Shown one piece after another: positions 36,541-48,952 of a DNA stretch of 64,000 bases. The notes under the pieces are model-generated. The model was not told the DNA's origin. It did no database searches and saw only the letters and a list, made by a program, of their open reading frames with translations. The stretch lies in assembly GCA_964036315.1 (NCBI GenBank), contig OZ038479.1:57762246-57826245 (forward strand), in the 5' to 3' direction. Position 1 is the stretch's first letter, and every line of letters begins with the position of its first letter. The position numbers were made by a program, and so were the translations under genes. The DNA comes from Acanthosepion esculentum. Lineage: Eukaryota; Mollusca; Cephalopoda; Sepiida; Sepiidae.

Positions 36541-36960
36541 TGAGGTTTGGATTTACTCAGTTTCGTTCAAATCATCTTTGAAGAATCATATGCAAATACA
36601 TGCTGGTGAGAAAGCATATCCCTTTGAATATTATGAATCTGCATTTTCACTAAATTCATGTTTGGTTTATCATATGCAAAGAGACACCGGAGAGAAACAG
36701 TATTCTTGTGAAGTTTGTGGACCTGCATTTATACAGAAGTCACATTTGGAGGGTCATATGAAAACAAGCACTTAAGAGAAACCATATTGTAAAATATGTG
36801 GGTCTGCATTTTCAAGGAAGTCACATTTGAAGAACCATATGCAAATAAACAATGGAGATAAACCTTATTCTTGTGAAGTTTTTTGTTTTGCATTTTCAGT
36901 GAAGTCACATTTTATGAACCATATGTGAATGCATACTGGAGAGAAACCATGCTGTTTTAA
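36541..36960 (+). pseudogene. ZNF fragment (truncated copy of 52930-53350)
   Basis: Finger relics SVSFKSSLKNHMQIHAGEKA, YESAFSLNSCLVYHM and [21 protein letters not shown], then a stop at 36772 and further relics ([15 protein letters not shown]) with another stop near 36929. The second finger lacks both cysteines. The 5' side diverges from the 53 kb copy at about 36540. Confidence 0.75.
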
Positions 36961-36989
36961 GAAAATGCATTTCTGTTACTTAAATTAAT

Positions 36990-37900
36990 TTTTGTGAAAA
37001 CCGACAGTGTCAGTGGCCATTAGAGCAGGTTGAATTTTCACGTTTTTTAAAAAAAAAAAAATCAACATTACATTGGGTTTGATGTGATCAGTACTAAAAC
37101 TGAGTGCAATACCCCGGTTCCAAAATCGATTTCCCCCTAGTTGTCATGACGAAACTGGAAATACCAAAAACTCTCAGTATTTTAAGTACAAGGAATCACA
37201 TTTTGTGTAACACCGTTTTTCGGCTTCGATAATCAAGCAAAATATTTTCTCAAAATCATTCAACTATTTTATCACATTTTTCTATTTTTTTTTTATCCCT
37301 TTCTTTGTGTCATTCGTTTCATTTTCGACATGAACTGAATGAACAATACAAAAATTGAGCAGGTTAACATTACAGAGAAATCCTCCACAAACACATTTAT
37401 TTTCAGCAGGAAGAAATAACCCGTTTTTTTTGTTTTTCTTTTTCTCGGTGGATTTTCTGGTCTGAAAGGTAAGTCGAAAAAGACAAATAATTTTGATGAA
37501 AAGAAATCGTATCGTTAATATTTTTACTGACTTGCTTCACCATTTTTTTCATTTCTTTTTATTCTCTGTGAGAGTGTTAGCAAAATAAAATTTAAAAAAT
37601 GAAAATAAAATTCTGCTATTATTTCAACATTTCAATTTCATCATGTCAGCAGATAAAGAAATATTTTTTTTAAAAAAGGAAATTAATTGAATTTTTTTTT
37701 TGTTATTTCGCTTTGAACTTTTTATTTTATTTATTATTTTAATTCAAAAACAGTTTGGTTGGACATGTCGACACCAAAGCATATTTTGACTTCGTTTTAT
37801 GACGTTTGTAAATTAATTTCCACGTTACACTTCTTCCTGTTGTTAAAATATATGAAATTAAATGGGAAAGATTTTGCAATACAAATGATATTAATTTTTG
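36990..37900 (-). repeat. Repeat block B, copy 4
   Basis: Inverted close copy of 12300-13200. In the 53-55 kb copy this block is split by E4, and here it shows the unoccupied site near 37085-37110. Confidence 0.7.
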
Positions 37901-39470
37901 ATTTGATGGAATTAGGACGATTTTGTTAGAAAGTTTTTAAAATATGCGCTTTTTTTTCTCACTCCATAAAAAAATAAAAAGGCAAAAAAAGCCGATTGCA
38001 AAAATATCCATTTTTTTTTTTGTATTTCTTAGTAGAATTAGGATTTTAATAATTTATATTTCATGAAAATAACGAATCATTGCAGTTTGTTGTAATCAGT
38101 TGGTTTGTGATAGAAAGAAAATCACAAATCGTTTTGAAATATAATATTTTTGTTCGTTTGGACGGCCGTTATTTTCACTTGATTCGTTTCAGTTCTATTT
38201 TGAAATGTTTCGTGAGGATGTCTCAGATGGCAGAAATTATTCGTCATTTAGAAAGGAAAATAAGCAGCCGATTACAAAAAAAAAATCCTAATTCTACAAT
38301 TATGACTTTTTAAAAAACTTAATAAATAAAAATAACGTTGAATCATTGCAGTCGACTGAAAACTGTTTTTGTTAGAATGAAAATCAAAAACCGTTTTATT
38401 TTAAAATCGTTTTATAATTTATAAAATTTTTATTCGTTTGTAGAGGTCGTTATTTCCACTTGATTCATTTCTGTGCTATTTTGCTTAGGAAGGCAAACAG
38501 ATGGCAGAACTTAGATATTTCGCAAGGAAAAAAAGAACGTTAGAAAAAAATATCAATTTTAATTTGTTGCATAAAAAAAAATACATTGTCGAAGTTTCTA
38601 TGTTAGTAAAATTACAATAATTTCTAGGTACCGGCAAATACCATCTTAAAAATAACACTGAAAAAAATTTCTTAAATTAAAAATCTTTCTTGAAGCTTTT
38701 ATTTTATTTAGTTTTAATTTTAAGCTAATAACGTTTCCAATGATCAAAATACTTTGCTGCATTTCAAAAAGTTATTTAAAACTAAAATTGACTGGAAGGA
38801 TTTTTTTCTTTTGCTCACATAGCAAATTAGCGTCCTATTGTCTTTCATCGCAATATAATTCTCTTTATTAAAAAATCTTCCCAAAATAAAATATACTTCT
38901 CTGGAACTTTATTTGATGAATATTAGTTAATTTAAAGTATAATTAATCTGAATTTAAACAAATGTTATTTACTTTTATGCTTAAAGTATCGTAGAAATAA
39001 ATTTTTTTAACTTGACTGTAGCCATTTATTTAAGCTCTTGTGTTATATATTTATAAAAGCAATTAAAATCTTTTCGAGTGGGCAGGGAAGGGAAGTAAAA
39101 AAAAAAAAATTTACGAAGATTTAGAAAAGTAAAATTTTAAAAATTATTTAATTCATTTATGAATAAGTCCTCAAAATCTAATGAAAATCCAATAATTATT
39201 TCAAAGAATTTTCAAATCAATGTTTTTTACTGCAAAAAAGACACTCAAATTTCCTATACTAATCTTTGCTGCATTAAAACCAGAAAAAATTAAAACCTTC
39301 TTAAATGGATTATAAAATATGATAAAGAATCCTTTTTGCTTCCTTTTAATACTGAAAAAGATTTTGACAATAAAACTTTGTCTTTTTTAAGTTCAGAGCA
39401 TTTTTTCATTATGGTATGCTCATTGTTCAGAAAATCAATGATCGTACCTTGCTTTAGGCCACAGTATTTA
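37901..39470 (-). repeat. E-related repeat with terminal signature
   Basis: Tandem counterpart of 55760-57270 and inverted relative of 11810-12180 and 25000-25890. Ends with the complement of the GAGCATACCATAATGAAAAA signature near 39400-39425. No gene is seen. Confidence 0.5.
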
Positions 39471-41256
39471 AAATAGAACTGAATTTTATGTTCAAAGAAG
39501 GCATTTTAAATTATTTAAAATTTTTTTGGGTGGGTATTTCTTATTTGAGAAATTAAATTTACCATGATTAATGTTCATATGAGCTAAAAGCCGAATTCCT
39601 TGGAGAATTTAAACCCTGTCTTACCAAAAATCTGCTTTGAATCATGAAATAAAAATGCGATAAAATTAAAATATACCTTTCTCAAAATGTATTTGAAGAT
39701 GACTAGCTGATTTAAATTTGTATTAATCTGATTTGAAACAAATATTACTTTTAGTTTAAAATTATCACAGAAAACATTTTTTAGCATGGAAGTGGATGTT
39801 TTTATTTTATGTTGACAGCTCTTGAGTGACTTATATTTGATTTTATTTCTTCTAAGGGGGATATACCTGTAACAATTACTTGACAGATTTAAATGCCATT
39901 TTTGATATAATTTTGTTTACACCATAATCTTAAAATTTGAAGAAAATATTCTAAGCAATCTAATATTTTATTGAATTTTAGTTTCTGTGGCATTATAGTT
40001 AACCTATGAAGAAACTTACCAATTAATTTTAACTTTACTTATCACACTTATTTTTTGATAATGTTGTATTTGGGCATACATATTTATGAAAATCACCATA
40101 AAATAAATTCAAAATTCTTTTTAAAATATTAAGGATCCTTGAATTTTCATGAGCTTTTTTGCATGTTTCATTAGGTAAGTACAGTCATAGTATTGTTTTA
40201 ATATAATTTTTAAGTTCTCAGTAATCTTAAAAATTTAGGAAAATATTCTCCATAATCTAATGTTTATTGAGTTTTAAATATTTTGGCTTTAATTTTATTA
40301 TAGCTATCGCCCTTATTTTCTGATAATATTGTGATAATATTTTTCAAAAAATTTTTAACAATATCATTTGACCACTAAAACTTAATACAGGATTTTAAAC
40401 ATTTTATAAGTTCATAAATTGTTTTAATTAAAATTTTCACATAATGAATACTATTCTTAGACAAATATATTATCCATTGAAAGAAAATTCTTGCAACAAT
40501 AGTGTCACACTTGATAATTTTAAAACACTTTTATCATGAGGTTCTTTTCTGAGGACTGTTATGGGAATATTTCTTCTCAATATTATATGAATCACCCTTT
40601 ATGTATATATCCTGGTGTATTTAGTTTGATAAACATTCAGCAGAATTTCTCCAGAGATTTACCATTAAAATGTGCCAATTTCAATGAGATTTGGATTTTA
40701 TGAGTAAATGAATTCATGTATGAAATCACATGTAGCATCATTCCTTGCAAAGTTTAAAATGGAAACTTCTACAAATAATTTTCATCATTTATTAAATACT
40801 GGAAATTATATTCATAGCCAATACTTAGTTGATTTGTATAAGATTTTGAAAGCCAGGTTTTTAATGTTTCTTTTTTTCATTCTCTGGTGTATATTATAAT
40901 AACTATTTGAAGGTAAAGATCTTTTCATAATATTACTTTCAAAAATATCTTTGCTTCTATAGAGTTAATATAGATTGATTTTATGCCAGAAAGTTCATAT
41001 TAATTGCAAAAAGACTTTAGGCATTGTGTTGGCCTCTAGTTGTGATGTTTAATTCATATTAACAAACTAATAATTGTCAGATTGAAATCACCATCTTGAT
41101 TTATTGCACTTGCATATTTTGTTACATACTTAAAAGTAAATTATTTAAGATAAACTTAGTGATTTCTCTATTGATCTTTCTTGGCTACTGCTTTGTCTCC
41201 TTTTATGTTTTCATGTATTATTCACTGTTGTATGTGTTGTTACTTTTACTTTGAAG
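39471..41256 (+). repeat. Upstream flank of the 42 kb ZNF cassette
   Basis: Tandem counterpart of 57270-58800. From about 39900 on it is the inverted copy of 3493-4920. It carries the 63-codon frame 40708-40899 discussed for cassette A. No coding is supported. Confidence 0.6.
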
Positions 41257-41634
41257 GTCTTTCATTATCTTAATAAAAACTCTTATTCTTGAGAATGGAA
41301 ATGAAGAAAAACAAGACTTTGCACTCTCCATTAAGAACAGAATGTTGCAATATTCATATAAAAGTTATGTATGTACATTTTCAAAAATATCAAAGGAAGC
41401 ATTAACTTGCAAACAGAAGTACTTTGAAATGTTTGGTTTGTCATTTCTGTAGAGTCTTATTGTTACATTTGAGTAAAAAGTTTTAATGAAGAATTAACCA
41501 TGTTCTTTTTAAGTTTGCAAACCTTTCCTGTTATTTAGATTTGGAAAAAAATCACTTCCATATACTTGTGAATTTAGTGTATCAGCATTTTTACAGAACA
41601 CTATGCAAATACACACTGGAGAGAAACCATATTA
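41257..41634 (+). pseudogene. Decayed ZNF exon X1 (42 kb cassette)
   Basis: Acceptor TTTTACTTTGAAG at 41255-41256, then GTCTTTCATTATC. It encodes finger relics ending in TCEFSVSAFLQNTM and QIHTGEKPY, where the Tc1 end interrupts the next finger. The uninterrupted finger is readable at 52893-53000. Confidence 0.6.
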
Positions 41635-41991
41635 GATGTGCACTACAGTTCAAAGTTTTGAGGCTACGTATTGTTTAAATTGGCCCCCAAAAGTAGTTAT
41701 TTTGTATGTAAATAAGGCAAAATTATTAAACATAGTTAAAAAAGTGAAATGTGATTATTTTATTAGGCAAAAAGGAAAACAGCATTTTATGATTAGATTT
41801 TGATCTCATCAAATCATCCTCCTTTAGTCTATATTACAGCAGCACAAATTTTTGGCATTTATTGTAAAAGTTTCTCAAAGTTTGATAATTGATTCTATTC
41901 TTTTTTCAATGACTCTTTTCCATTTTTTTCTGTCAAGTTCTTCCCATGATAATTCTGGGAGTGGCTTCAAACTCTTTAACTGTAGTTTACA
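41635..41991 (-). mobile_element. Tc1/mariner remnant (42 kb cassette)
   Basis: Left end TGTGCACTACAGTTC (from 41637) and right end complement TGTAAACTACAGTTAAAG, with TA at 41992-41993. Same internal sequence as 2771-3119, inverted. Located exactly between X1 and the intron of X2. Confidence 0.8.
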
Positions 41992-42182
41992 TATTGTGTT
42001 TCAACCCAGAAGGAAATTATTGAAGATAAATTTACTGATCATTCTATTGACATTGCATTATTGTGTCACTCTATTGAACTCAACTAGCGCTAATAATTAA
42101 TTAAATGTCTCTGTTAATATATGAATAGATTTCATGTATTATTCACTTTGTTAAAATATGTGTTGTTTCTTTTACTTTGCAG

Positions 42183-42791
42183 GTCTTTCACTAGAGAGAA
42201 TCTCCTAATATTGATAAAAACTGTTATTCTTGGGAATATAAATAAATAAAAGACTCTTCACTGTCCATCAAGAAGAGAATGTAAATGTTTTATAGCTACA
42301 TTTTCAAAAGCATCAAGGTGAACATTAACTTGAAATAATGTACTTTGAAATGTGTAGTTTGTCTTTTCTATAGAGATTTGTTGTTACATTTGAAAAAAAA
42401 ATTGAAAGCAGAATTAGAGAAGCCATGTTCTTGAGAAGTTTGCAAACATTTGTAGTTATTTAGTGTACCATATGGAAAAATGAACTAAGAACAAACCATA
42501 TACATGTGAATTTAGTGAATCAGCATTTTCACAGCACACTACGCAAACACATACTTGCGAGAAACCCTATTCTTGTGAAGTTTGTGCATCTGTATTTTCA
42601 AAGAAGTCACATTTGAAGGAGCATATATGAACACACACCAGAGAGAAACCATATTCATTTGAAGTTTTTAAATCTGCATTTTCAAAGGACTGACATTTGA
42701 AGGAGCATATACGACAACACACTGGTGACAAACCATATACTTGTGAAGTTTGTGGATCTGCATTTTCATTGAATAATATTTGAAGAAAGAT
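42183..42791 (+). pseudogene. Decayed 5' part of ZNF exon X2 (42 kb cassette)
   Basis: Acceptor TTTTACTTTGCAG at 42181-42182. The distal half encodes fingers matching the start of the 434-2218 array but carries three lesions: CGA to TGA at 42628-42630, TCA to TGA at 42691-42693, and a one-base deletion near 42775. These remove about three fingers from the downstream array. Confidence 0.7.
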
Positions 42792-44072
42792 ATGCGACTA
42801 CACACTAGAGAGAAACCATATTCTTGTGAAGTTTGTGGTTCTGCATTCACACAGATGATATCTTTGGAGTGTCATATGCGAACACACACTGGAGAAAAAC
42901 CATATTCTTGTGAAGTATGTGGATCTGCATTCGCACACAAGTCACGTTTGGAGGATCATGTGCGAACGCACACTGGAGAGAGACCATATTCTTGTGAAGT
43001 TTGTGGATCTGCATTTTTCCGGAATTCACATTTGAAACACCATATGCGAACACACACTGGAGAGAAACCATATTCTTGTGAAGTTTGTGCATTTGCATTT
43101 TCAATGAAATCATATTTGAAGGGCCATATGCGAACACACACTGGAGAGAAACCATACTCTTGTGAAGTTTGTGGATCTGCATTCTCCCAGAATTCACATC
43201 TGAAGATCCATATGCGAACACACACTGGAGAGAAACCATATTCTTGTGAGGTTTGTGGATCTGCATTCGCTGACAATTCAACTTTGGAGCATCATGCACG
43301 AACACACACTGGAGAGAAACCATATTGCTGTGATGTTTGTGGATCTGCTTTTTCTAGGAAGTCATATTTGAAGGGCCATATGCGAACACACACTGGGGAA
43401 AAACCATATTCTTGTGAAGTTTGTGGATCTGCATTCTCCCAGAATTCACATCTGAAGATCCATATGCGAACACACACTGGAGAGAAACCATATTCTTGTG
43501 AGGTTTGTGGATCTGCATTCTCTGACAATTCAACTTTGGAGCATCATGCACGAACACACACTGGAGAGAAACCATATTGCTGTGATGTTTGTGGATCTGC
43601 TTTTTCTAGGAAGTCATATTTGAAGGGCCATATGCGAACACACACTGGGGAAAAACCATATTCTTGTGAAGTTTGTGGATCTGCATTCACACAAATATCA
43701 ACTTTGGAGAGTCATGCACGAACACACACTGGAGAGAAACCATATTGTTGTGATGTTTGTGGATCTGCTTTTTCTAGTAAGTCATATTTGAAGGACCATA
43801 TGCGAACACACACTGGGGACAAACCATATTCTTGTGAAGTTTGTGGATCTGCTTTTTCTAGGAAGTCATATTTAAAGGACCATATGCGAACACACACCGG
43901 AGAAAAACCATATTCTTGTGAAGTTTGTGGATCTGCATTTTCACAGAAGTGTCTGTTGAATAGGCATATGCGAACACACACTGGCGAGAAACCATATTCT
44001 TGTGAAGTTTGTGGGTCCTCATTTTCACAAATATCAAATTTGAAGCGCCATATGCGCACACACACAGGTTAG
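42792..44072 (+). CDS. C2H2 zinc-finger protein, 15 fingers
   Basis: Open array of 15 C2H2 fingers with TGEKPY linkers. ATG at 42792 is the first in this frame after the frameshift near 42775 (the open frame itself reaches 42780 with TTG). A three-finger block (SQNSHLKIH, [27 protein letters not shown]) occurs twice with a 252 bp period (43181 and 43433), and a related ARTH/YCCDVC pair follows, so this array grew recently by unequal exchange. The final two fingers and the HTG-stop ending match the 434 and 60052 arrays. A possible AATAAA lies at 44376-44381. Predicted role: nuclear DNA binding; no effector domain. Given the lost N-terminal fingers it may be a truncated gene or a pseudogene still largely open. 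Confidence 0.7.
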   Translation: MRLHTREKPYSCEVCGSAFTQMISLECHMRTHTGEKPYSCEVCGSAFAHKSRLEDHVRTHTGERPYSCEVCGSAFFRNSHLKHHMRTHTGEKPYSCEVCAFAFSMKSYLKGHMRTHTGEKPYSCEVCGSAFSQNSHLKIHMRTHTGEKPYSCEVCGSAFADNSTLEHHARTHTGEKPYCCDVCGSAFSRKSYLKGHMRTHTGEKPYSCEVCGSAFSQNSHLKIHMRTHTGEKPYSCEVCGSAFSDNSTLEHHARTHTGEKPYCCDVCGSAFSRKSYLKGHMRTHTGEKPYSCEVCGSAFTQISTLESHARTHTGEKPYCCDVCGSAFSSKSYLKDHMRTHTGDKPYSCEVCGSAFSRKSYLKDHMRTHTGEKPYSCEVCGSAFSQKCLLNRHMRTHTGEKPYSCEVCGSSFSQISNLKRHMRTHTG

Positions 44073-46377
44073 AAAAACATATCTGTGAGAATCCTGTAGA
44101 TGTCTATTTGTTGAAAAGTCAAATTATACTGACTCCTGTTCTAATCTCTACTAATAAGAAGATTCCCTCCGAAATTGGCATATCTGCATTTTTATACACT
44201 GCTGAGTTGTGTGTGACTGATATTTTGGATAAGTCATGGATTTTTAAAAAAATATTCCATAATATAAAGATATCACATGAATGAAATAAGGTCATATATT
44301 CATGTATCAGGCAAATATGAATTTTATTTTTACTATATGCAAAATAGAAGGAATATTCATTTTTATGGGTCTGTAAATAAAATGTATTAAAATATTTGTT
44401 ATTCAATATATGGAAACACTGATGAGAAGTGTGTGAATGACGTTTTACAATTGTTAAGGATTTAAGAAAGAAAACTTGTTATAAATCTAAAGGATTTCAT
44501 GAGATGCAATATTACATTTTGTGCAGGTCTGTCACAAATCTATACAAATGCAAACAAAAATCAAGAAAATTCAGGGAATTTTTTTTTTTTTTTTGTACAT
44601 GAATGAAATAAAGTCATATATTCCTAAATCAGGTTAAGATGGATTTTGATTTATTTTATATAGGCAAAATAGTAGGCAGATTCCTTTTCAGGGTGTTTTA
44701 ATAAAATGTATTAAACCATTTCAGATATACATTTGAATTGGCACAAATTATGTTAATCATTATTTGAACTATGCTCTCAAATTCAATGTTGAACTCTTCT
44801 CCATGATTTTACATATGTTTTACCCCTTGGCCTTGAACCCTTTTTTATTTTGTGTGATGAATGCAGTCATCTGATTGATTCAAACATGATTGCCTTTTGG
44901 TTGTTTTTTTTTATAAGATGCATACATTTTGGACATTTTGAGATTCATTTATGTTGTAAAATATTGATTTTTATGTGCAGTTGTTAATATTTAGTCTCAT
45001 TGCTATTGAAACGAGATATGAGTAGAATGTTCACTTTCTGAACTTCTCATCATCTAAAGACTAAATATGGCCACCATAATTGCTTCTAGTTTTTGCTTAT
45101 TTTCTTATATATTTCATGCTGTGAACTATATCATTGCACTGAATGTGATCCTTTTTACAACTTATTTTGAATTTAAGAAAATGTATTAAAAAAAATTAGA
45201 CTTCCTATCAGCAAAAACACTGACAATATTTGGTAAAGATTTATTGAATTGTTATGTACCATTTCACCGAGTGCATGTGGTGGTGACGATTGTGCACAGA
45301 CTTCAGGTGTGTGTTGCAGATATATTTGTTGATTTATGCTTAAAACTGATTTTCAGCAAAGAAGGTAATATATCTGCAACAAATATGTTTAAAAAGATTT
45401 GTAATGTAACTATAACAGCAAAAACATTTCCATTTCATTTTTGCCTTTTAAAAAAAGTCAGAAGACGAAACGTGTCAGCAAGAAAATATGTTTTCTTTTC
45501 CAATTGTCATCTTATAACATTTTTTTTGTCCACAGAATTGATCTGGAAATTTAACTACTTTGTTGACATAGAAAAAAAATTAACATTAATGAAATTTACG
45601 TTAACCAGAACGAGGGTTACGCAGAAGTATCTCTCTTTTTTAAATTTGGATTTTGTAATGTAACTATAACAACAAAAACATTTTCAAATTTGCCTTGAAG
45701 AAGTCGGACGACGAAACGTGTCAGAAAAAGATTTTTTCCAATTTTCATCTTATACCAATTTGTCTTGTCCACAGAATTGATCTGGGAATTTAACTACATT
45801 CATATTTGTGGACATTTGTATGGAAATATTTTTTTTACAAATAAAAAATTCAAACGTTTGTTTTTAAATGTTTATTAGAAATAATAAAAATTTACCGAGT
45901 TTAAATTTCTCATCTACAGAATTCAGTAGAACTCTTTCAATGGTGGAGGACACTTGATTACTTTGTTTCACAGTCATTAAATTAATCATTAAGTTTTAAT
46001 GCTTTTTACAAAGAATATAAAAGAAACTAATATAAAAGAAATTACTGATTTTACTATTTTTGCTTGGTGCTAAATTTTCCCATTTGACAGTACGTATCTG
46101 CTGATAACTGCTTATCTCTTGGAAATGAAAATACAGGGCAAGAGCGTCTTACCCTCGACCCTCTTCATTTTTTCCAGCACTATTTTAAAGCCATCCGCAA
46201 TTTTTGAAAAATTATTTTTAAACTGACGTTACATTGTCAGTCACCAACTTATACATCTTGTATCCGACGAGGTTGGAGCCCAGAAAGGGCTAGTTTCACC
46301 AGTGTTTTTTAGCTTTTTGTACATTTTACTTTTTTTCTACCAAAGTTATATTGTCAATGATCAACTATAATAATCAA
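44073..46377 (+). repeat. 3' flank of the 42 kb array (tandem copy of 61036-63366)
   Basis: Long near-identical counterpart of the sequence after the 60 kb array. A 139-codon frame at 45244-45663 (copy 62230-62646) overlaps the hammerhead-like repeats and is not considered a gene. Confidence 0.6.
45394..45800 (+). repeat. Tandem repeat with hammerhead-like core (copy 1)
   Basis: Two units with a 254 bp period (GTAATGTAACTATAAC at 45401 and 45655). Each holds AGTC(A/G)GA(A/C)GACGAAACG then TGTCAG (45457-45476, 45701-45724) and later TCCACAGAATTGATCTGG. In the second unit CTTGAAGA, a GTC/GAC stem with GGAC loop, GAAAC and GTC are in hammerhead-ribozyme order, but the first motif has one extra T compared with CUGANGA. 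Confidence 0.45.
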
Positions 46378-47027
46378 CAGAGCCGGTGCTTACTACCCCG
46401 AACCTCCCAACCGCACTGGGGCTTCATGCCTACTGGGGAGGTGGCGAAGAATTGCTAATTTCAATAGCACTTATTTTTTAAAATTGTAATTTTCTATTTG
46501 ATCCGTTCTCTTAAATCAATTGAGAGGGTAATATATCTCGTAAAATCATTTTTTATTCCGAAATCATCCACCAAGGTGTATTTCTGATTTTTTTTATTAA
46601 TAGTAATACTATCAAGAAGTCCATAGCTAGTAATCAAAATAAAATTTCTAGTCCCTATTTTTTACATTTCTAGAAAGATAAAACAGAGAAAATGATCGCT
46701 TAATATCGCGAAAAAGATCGCTTAAAAATAAAAATGTTTAAAGATTTCAATACATGAAAAATTTTCCCATAAACTGAAATACTGTTTTTAAAATAAATTT
46801 TTAAGACACCCCGTTTGGGTTGTGTTTGAAACTTTGTAAACCTTTTTTTCAGCAGAGGGGCATTGGCGATTAATCTTTATGGAAATGTAAAAATTTGTGA
46901 CTTAAACATTTTCCTTATGGTGTTTGTGGCCCCCAGGTTGGAAAACTTTAATATCGACATGTAGTAGAGAGAGGGCCCCCGTATCAAAGTTTTGAGAGTT
47001 GGGGGTAAGACCCTAGCGCCGGCCCTG
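46378..47027. mobile_element. Non-autonomous hAT-like element
   Basis: Ends CAGAGCCGGTGCTTACTACC and, on the complement, CAGGGCCGGCGCTAGGGTCT. It is 650 bp with no transposase. No convincing 8 bp target duplication (TAATCAA against TGAAAATA). A second copy starts at 63367. Confidence 0.55.
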
Positions 47028-47391
47028 TGAAAATACATTCACTTTTGGTCTAATTTGATAATTTCCTTTGCATTTTAGGACAGCACAACTATAGGGTTTT
47101 GGTTTTTTTTTTTTTGGAAAATTATTCTATTGAAAATATTACAAAACAAATTAAAAAATCAAGCCTTGTCAAAAAAACTCAAACAGTAAAAACTAATGAA
47201 AGAATTTCTCCTAGAGTGACGTCAGCACATAAGCCCTACCCATCGAACAGGCCCTCTAAGTGGTGTTCAATGTAAGCAACATCAGGCTATTATTAAGAAG
47301 TCATTTACATATAACCTCAGTGTTAAAAATGATGCTTTTTTTCTGCTATTTTTTAAACTGAAAATAATTTTCAAAAGGAAAAAAAGAAATT

Positions 47392-47632
47392 TGTAATTCC
47401 AACGGATAATCTATTGTTAAAACATATATTTGAAACAGAAGTAATTCTTTCAGTTTACGCAAGTCTCGCGAACTCAATTCGATCGATTTTTTTTTTTTTT
47501 TGTTAATTTGAATTTATAATATATACAATGTAGTTTACTCATTGTTTCATTTATTTCTCAAGGGTGATCAAGGATTGCAAAAGCTTTCCGAAATATATCT
47601 GTTTTAACAATAAATTATCCGTTGGAATTACA
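47392..47632. mobile_element. 241 bp MITE, ends TGTAATTCCAACGG
   Basis: Inverted arms of about 40 bp: TGTAATTCCAACGGATAATC at the left, and its near-perfect complement ending at 47632. No coding sequence. Target duplication unclear. Confidence 0.7.
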
Positions 47633-48661
47633 AGTTTTTATTCTTTATAATTCAACTTCACCAATAGAATCAAGAGTTTTTACAATTATTAAAAGTAATT
47701 TTTGATTAATCTGAAATTAATCGGACATTAAATCCAGTAATTTTCCTCAATGTCTGAGAAAAGTTTATTTTATTTTTGAAAGATTTTTTAATAAAGATAA
47801 TTATTTGGTGTCAACAGACCTCTCCGTGTATTCATCGATTTTACAGGTAAGTAAAAAAGAAAAAGATTCCAATCCATTTAAATTTGGTTTGAAATGCACC
47901 AAAGTATTTTTCCTTATTGTGAACGTTAAATGAATGACTACCAAAAACATCGTCAAGTATTACTGTATGCTGTGATTTGTCCATAATCAATAAAAATGAA
48001 CCAATTCTCAGTCCCGTCTGCCATATATTTGAACCGGTCTTAAAATCAGAACAGTGCAATAACTTATTTTGTTCTGTTCTTTTTCTTCATTTTTTTATTG
48101 TTAAATATTTCAGTAGACTACTGCAGAATTTTTTATTACTTAAAAACGAATATATAGTTCGTTTTTATGAACGAAATTTTGACTCTAATTTTAAGAAACT
48201 AAGGTTTTGTCAGCTTTTCAATGTACATTAGTGTGTGGAGTCAATCCGAGTATCAGGTCCGAAAATTCAAAACAAAATTACTAACAACGCAAAGAAATGA
48301 TCTTCACTTAAAAGTTATTTGTCATGTTTGACCAAGTAAAAAAAATCTGAAAATTTTTAAAAATAAATTAAATATTTGTCAACCAACTCTCAGGACTTAT
48401 TCACATATTAATTAAATAATTTTGCCGATGGTTATTTTTTTAGAAATTTTTGGCAAAAATGGTATTTTTTACATCTGTTACACATTCCCCCAACTTATTT
48501 GATTACATGAAATTTTGAGTTGATGAATGTTTATATCCGTTAAACGCAGACCTCCTTGGAGAATTCAAATTATCATTTTTTTAAAAACAGGACCCTCCCC
48601 CTAACCAAAAATCTGCTTTGAATCATAAAATAAAAATAGAATAATAAAACTAAGACATTAT
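47633..48661. other. No recognised gene; E-related at its right end
   Basis: Overlapping frames on both strands (47841-48231) have no recognisable content. From about 48430 the sequence resembles internal E-family repeats. Confidence 0.4.
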
Positions 48662-48952
48662 TTAATTAGAAAAGCTTTTAATTGCTTTTCTGAATAAGAC
48701 ATTATGTAGATTGAGATGTAACTTATGGTATGATGCATGGTACCGTTTGCTATTATCTACTAATTGAAAATTTTGATCTAATGCCAAAGCCATGGCTTTT
48801 TCTTGTTTGAAGAATCCTTCATAATTGAGCATATAAAGATTGATAGTTGGCTGAATTGAACCATGAATTTCATCAGGTTGCTGCTGGAACAGTGGGTTGC
48901 TTTGGCAAGTAGGATTAAAACCATTTAAGATATTTTGTTGTTGTCCAGGATT
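48662..48952 (-). pseudogene. Captured coding fragment, gene not recognised
   Basis: The minus strand is open for 96 codons without an obvious start, reading NPGQQQNILNG, QSNPLFQQQPDE and NLYMLNYEGFFKQEKAMA, then a stop at 48664-48662. The first 84 codons (48952-48701) are clearly less AT-rich than the surroundings and glutamine-rich near their start. The last 12 codons come from the flanking E-like repeat (TATTCAGAAAAGC), so the fragment was spliced or inserted into that repeat. I cannot assign the parent gene. A residual exon of a host gene is the simplest reading. Confidence 0.4.

Noticed and set aside
40708..40899. A 63-67 codon frame conserved in three cassettes (also 3888-4091 and 58248-58439)
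   Set aside because: Differences between copies mostly change amino acids, the 23.9 kb and 13.9 kb copies carry stops, and no splice signals fit. Conservation follows from recent segmental duplication.
45244..45663. 139-codon frame shared with 62230-62646
   Set aside because: It spans the hammerhead-like tandem repeat and an acceptor-like TCCACAG. Duplication explains the sharing, and the protein has no recognisable content.
46378..47027. Classical hAT target duplication around the CAGAGCCGG/CAGGGCCGG element
   Set aside because: The flanking 8 bp do not match, so only the terminal repeats support the call.
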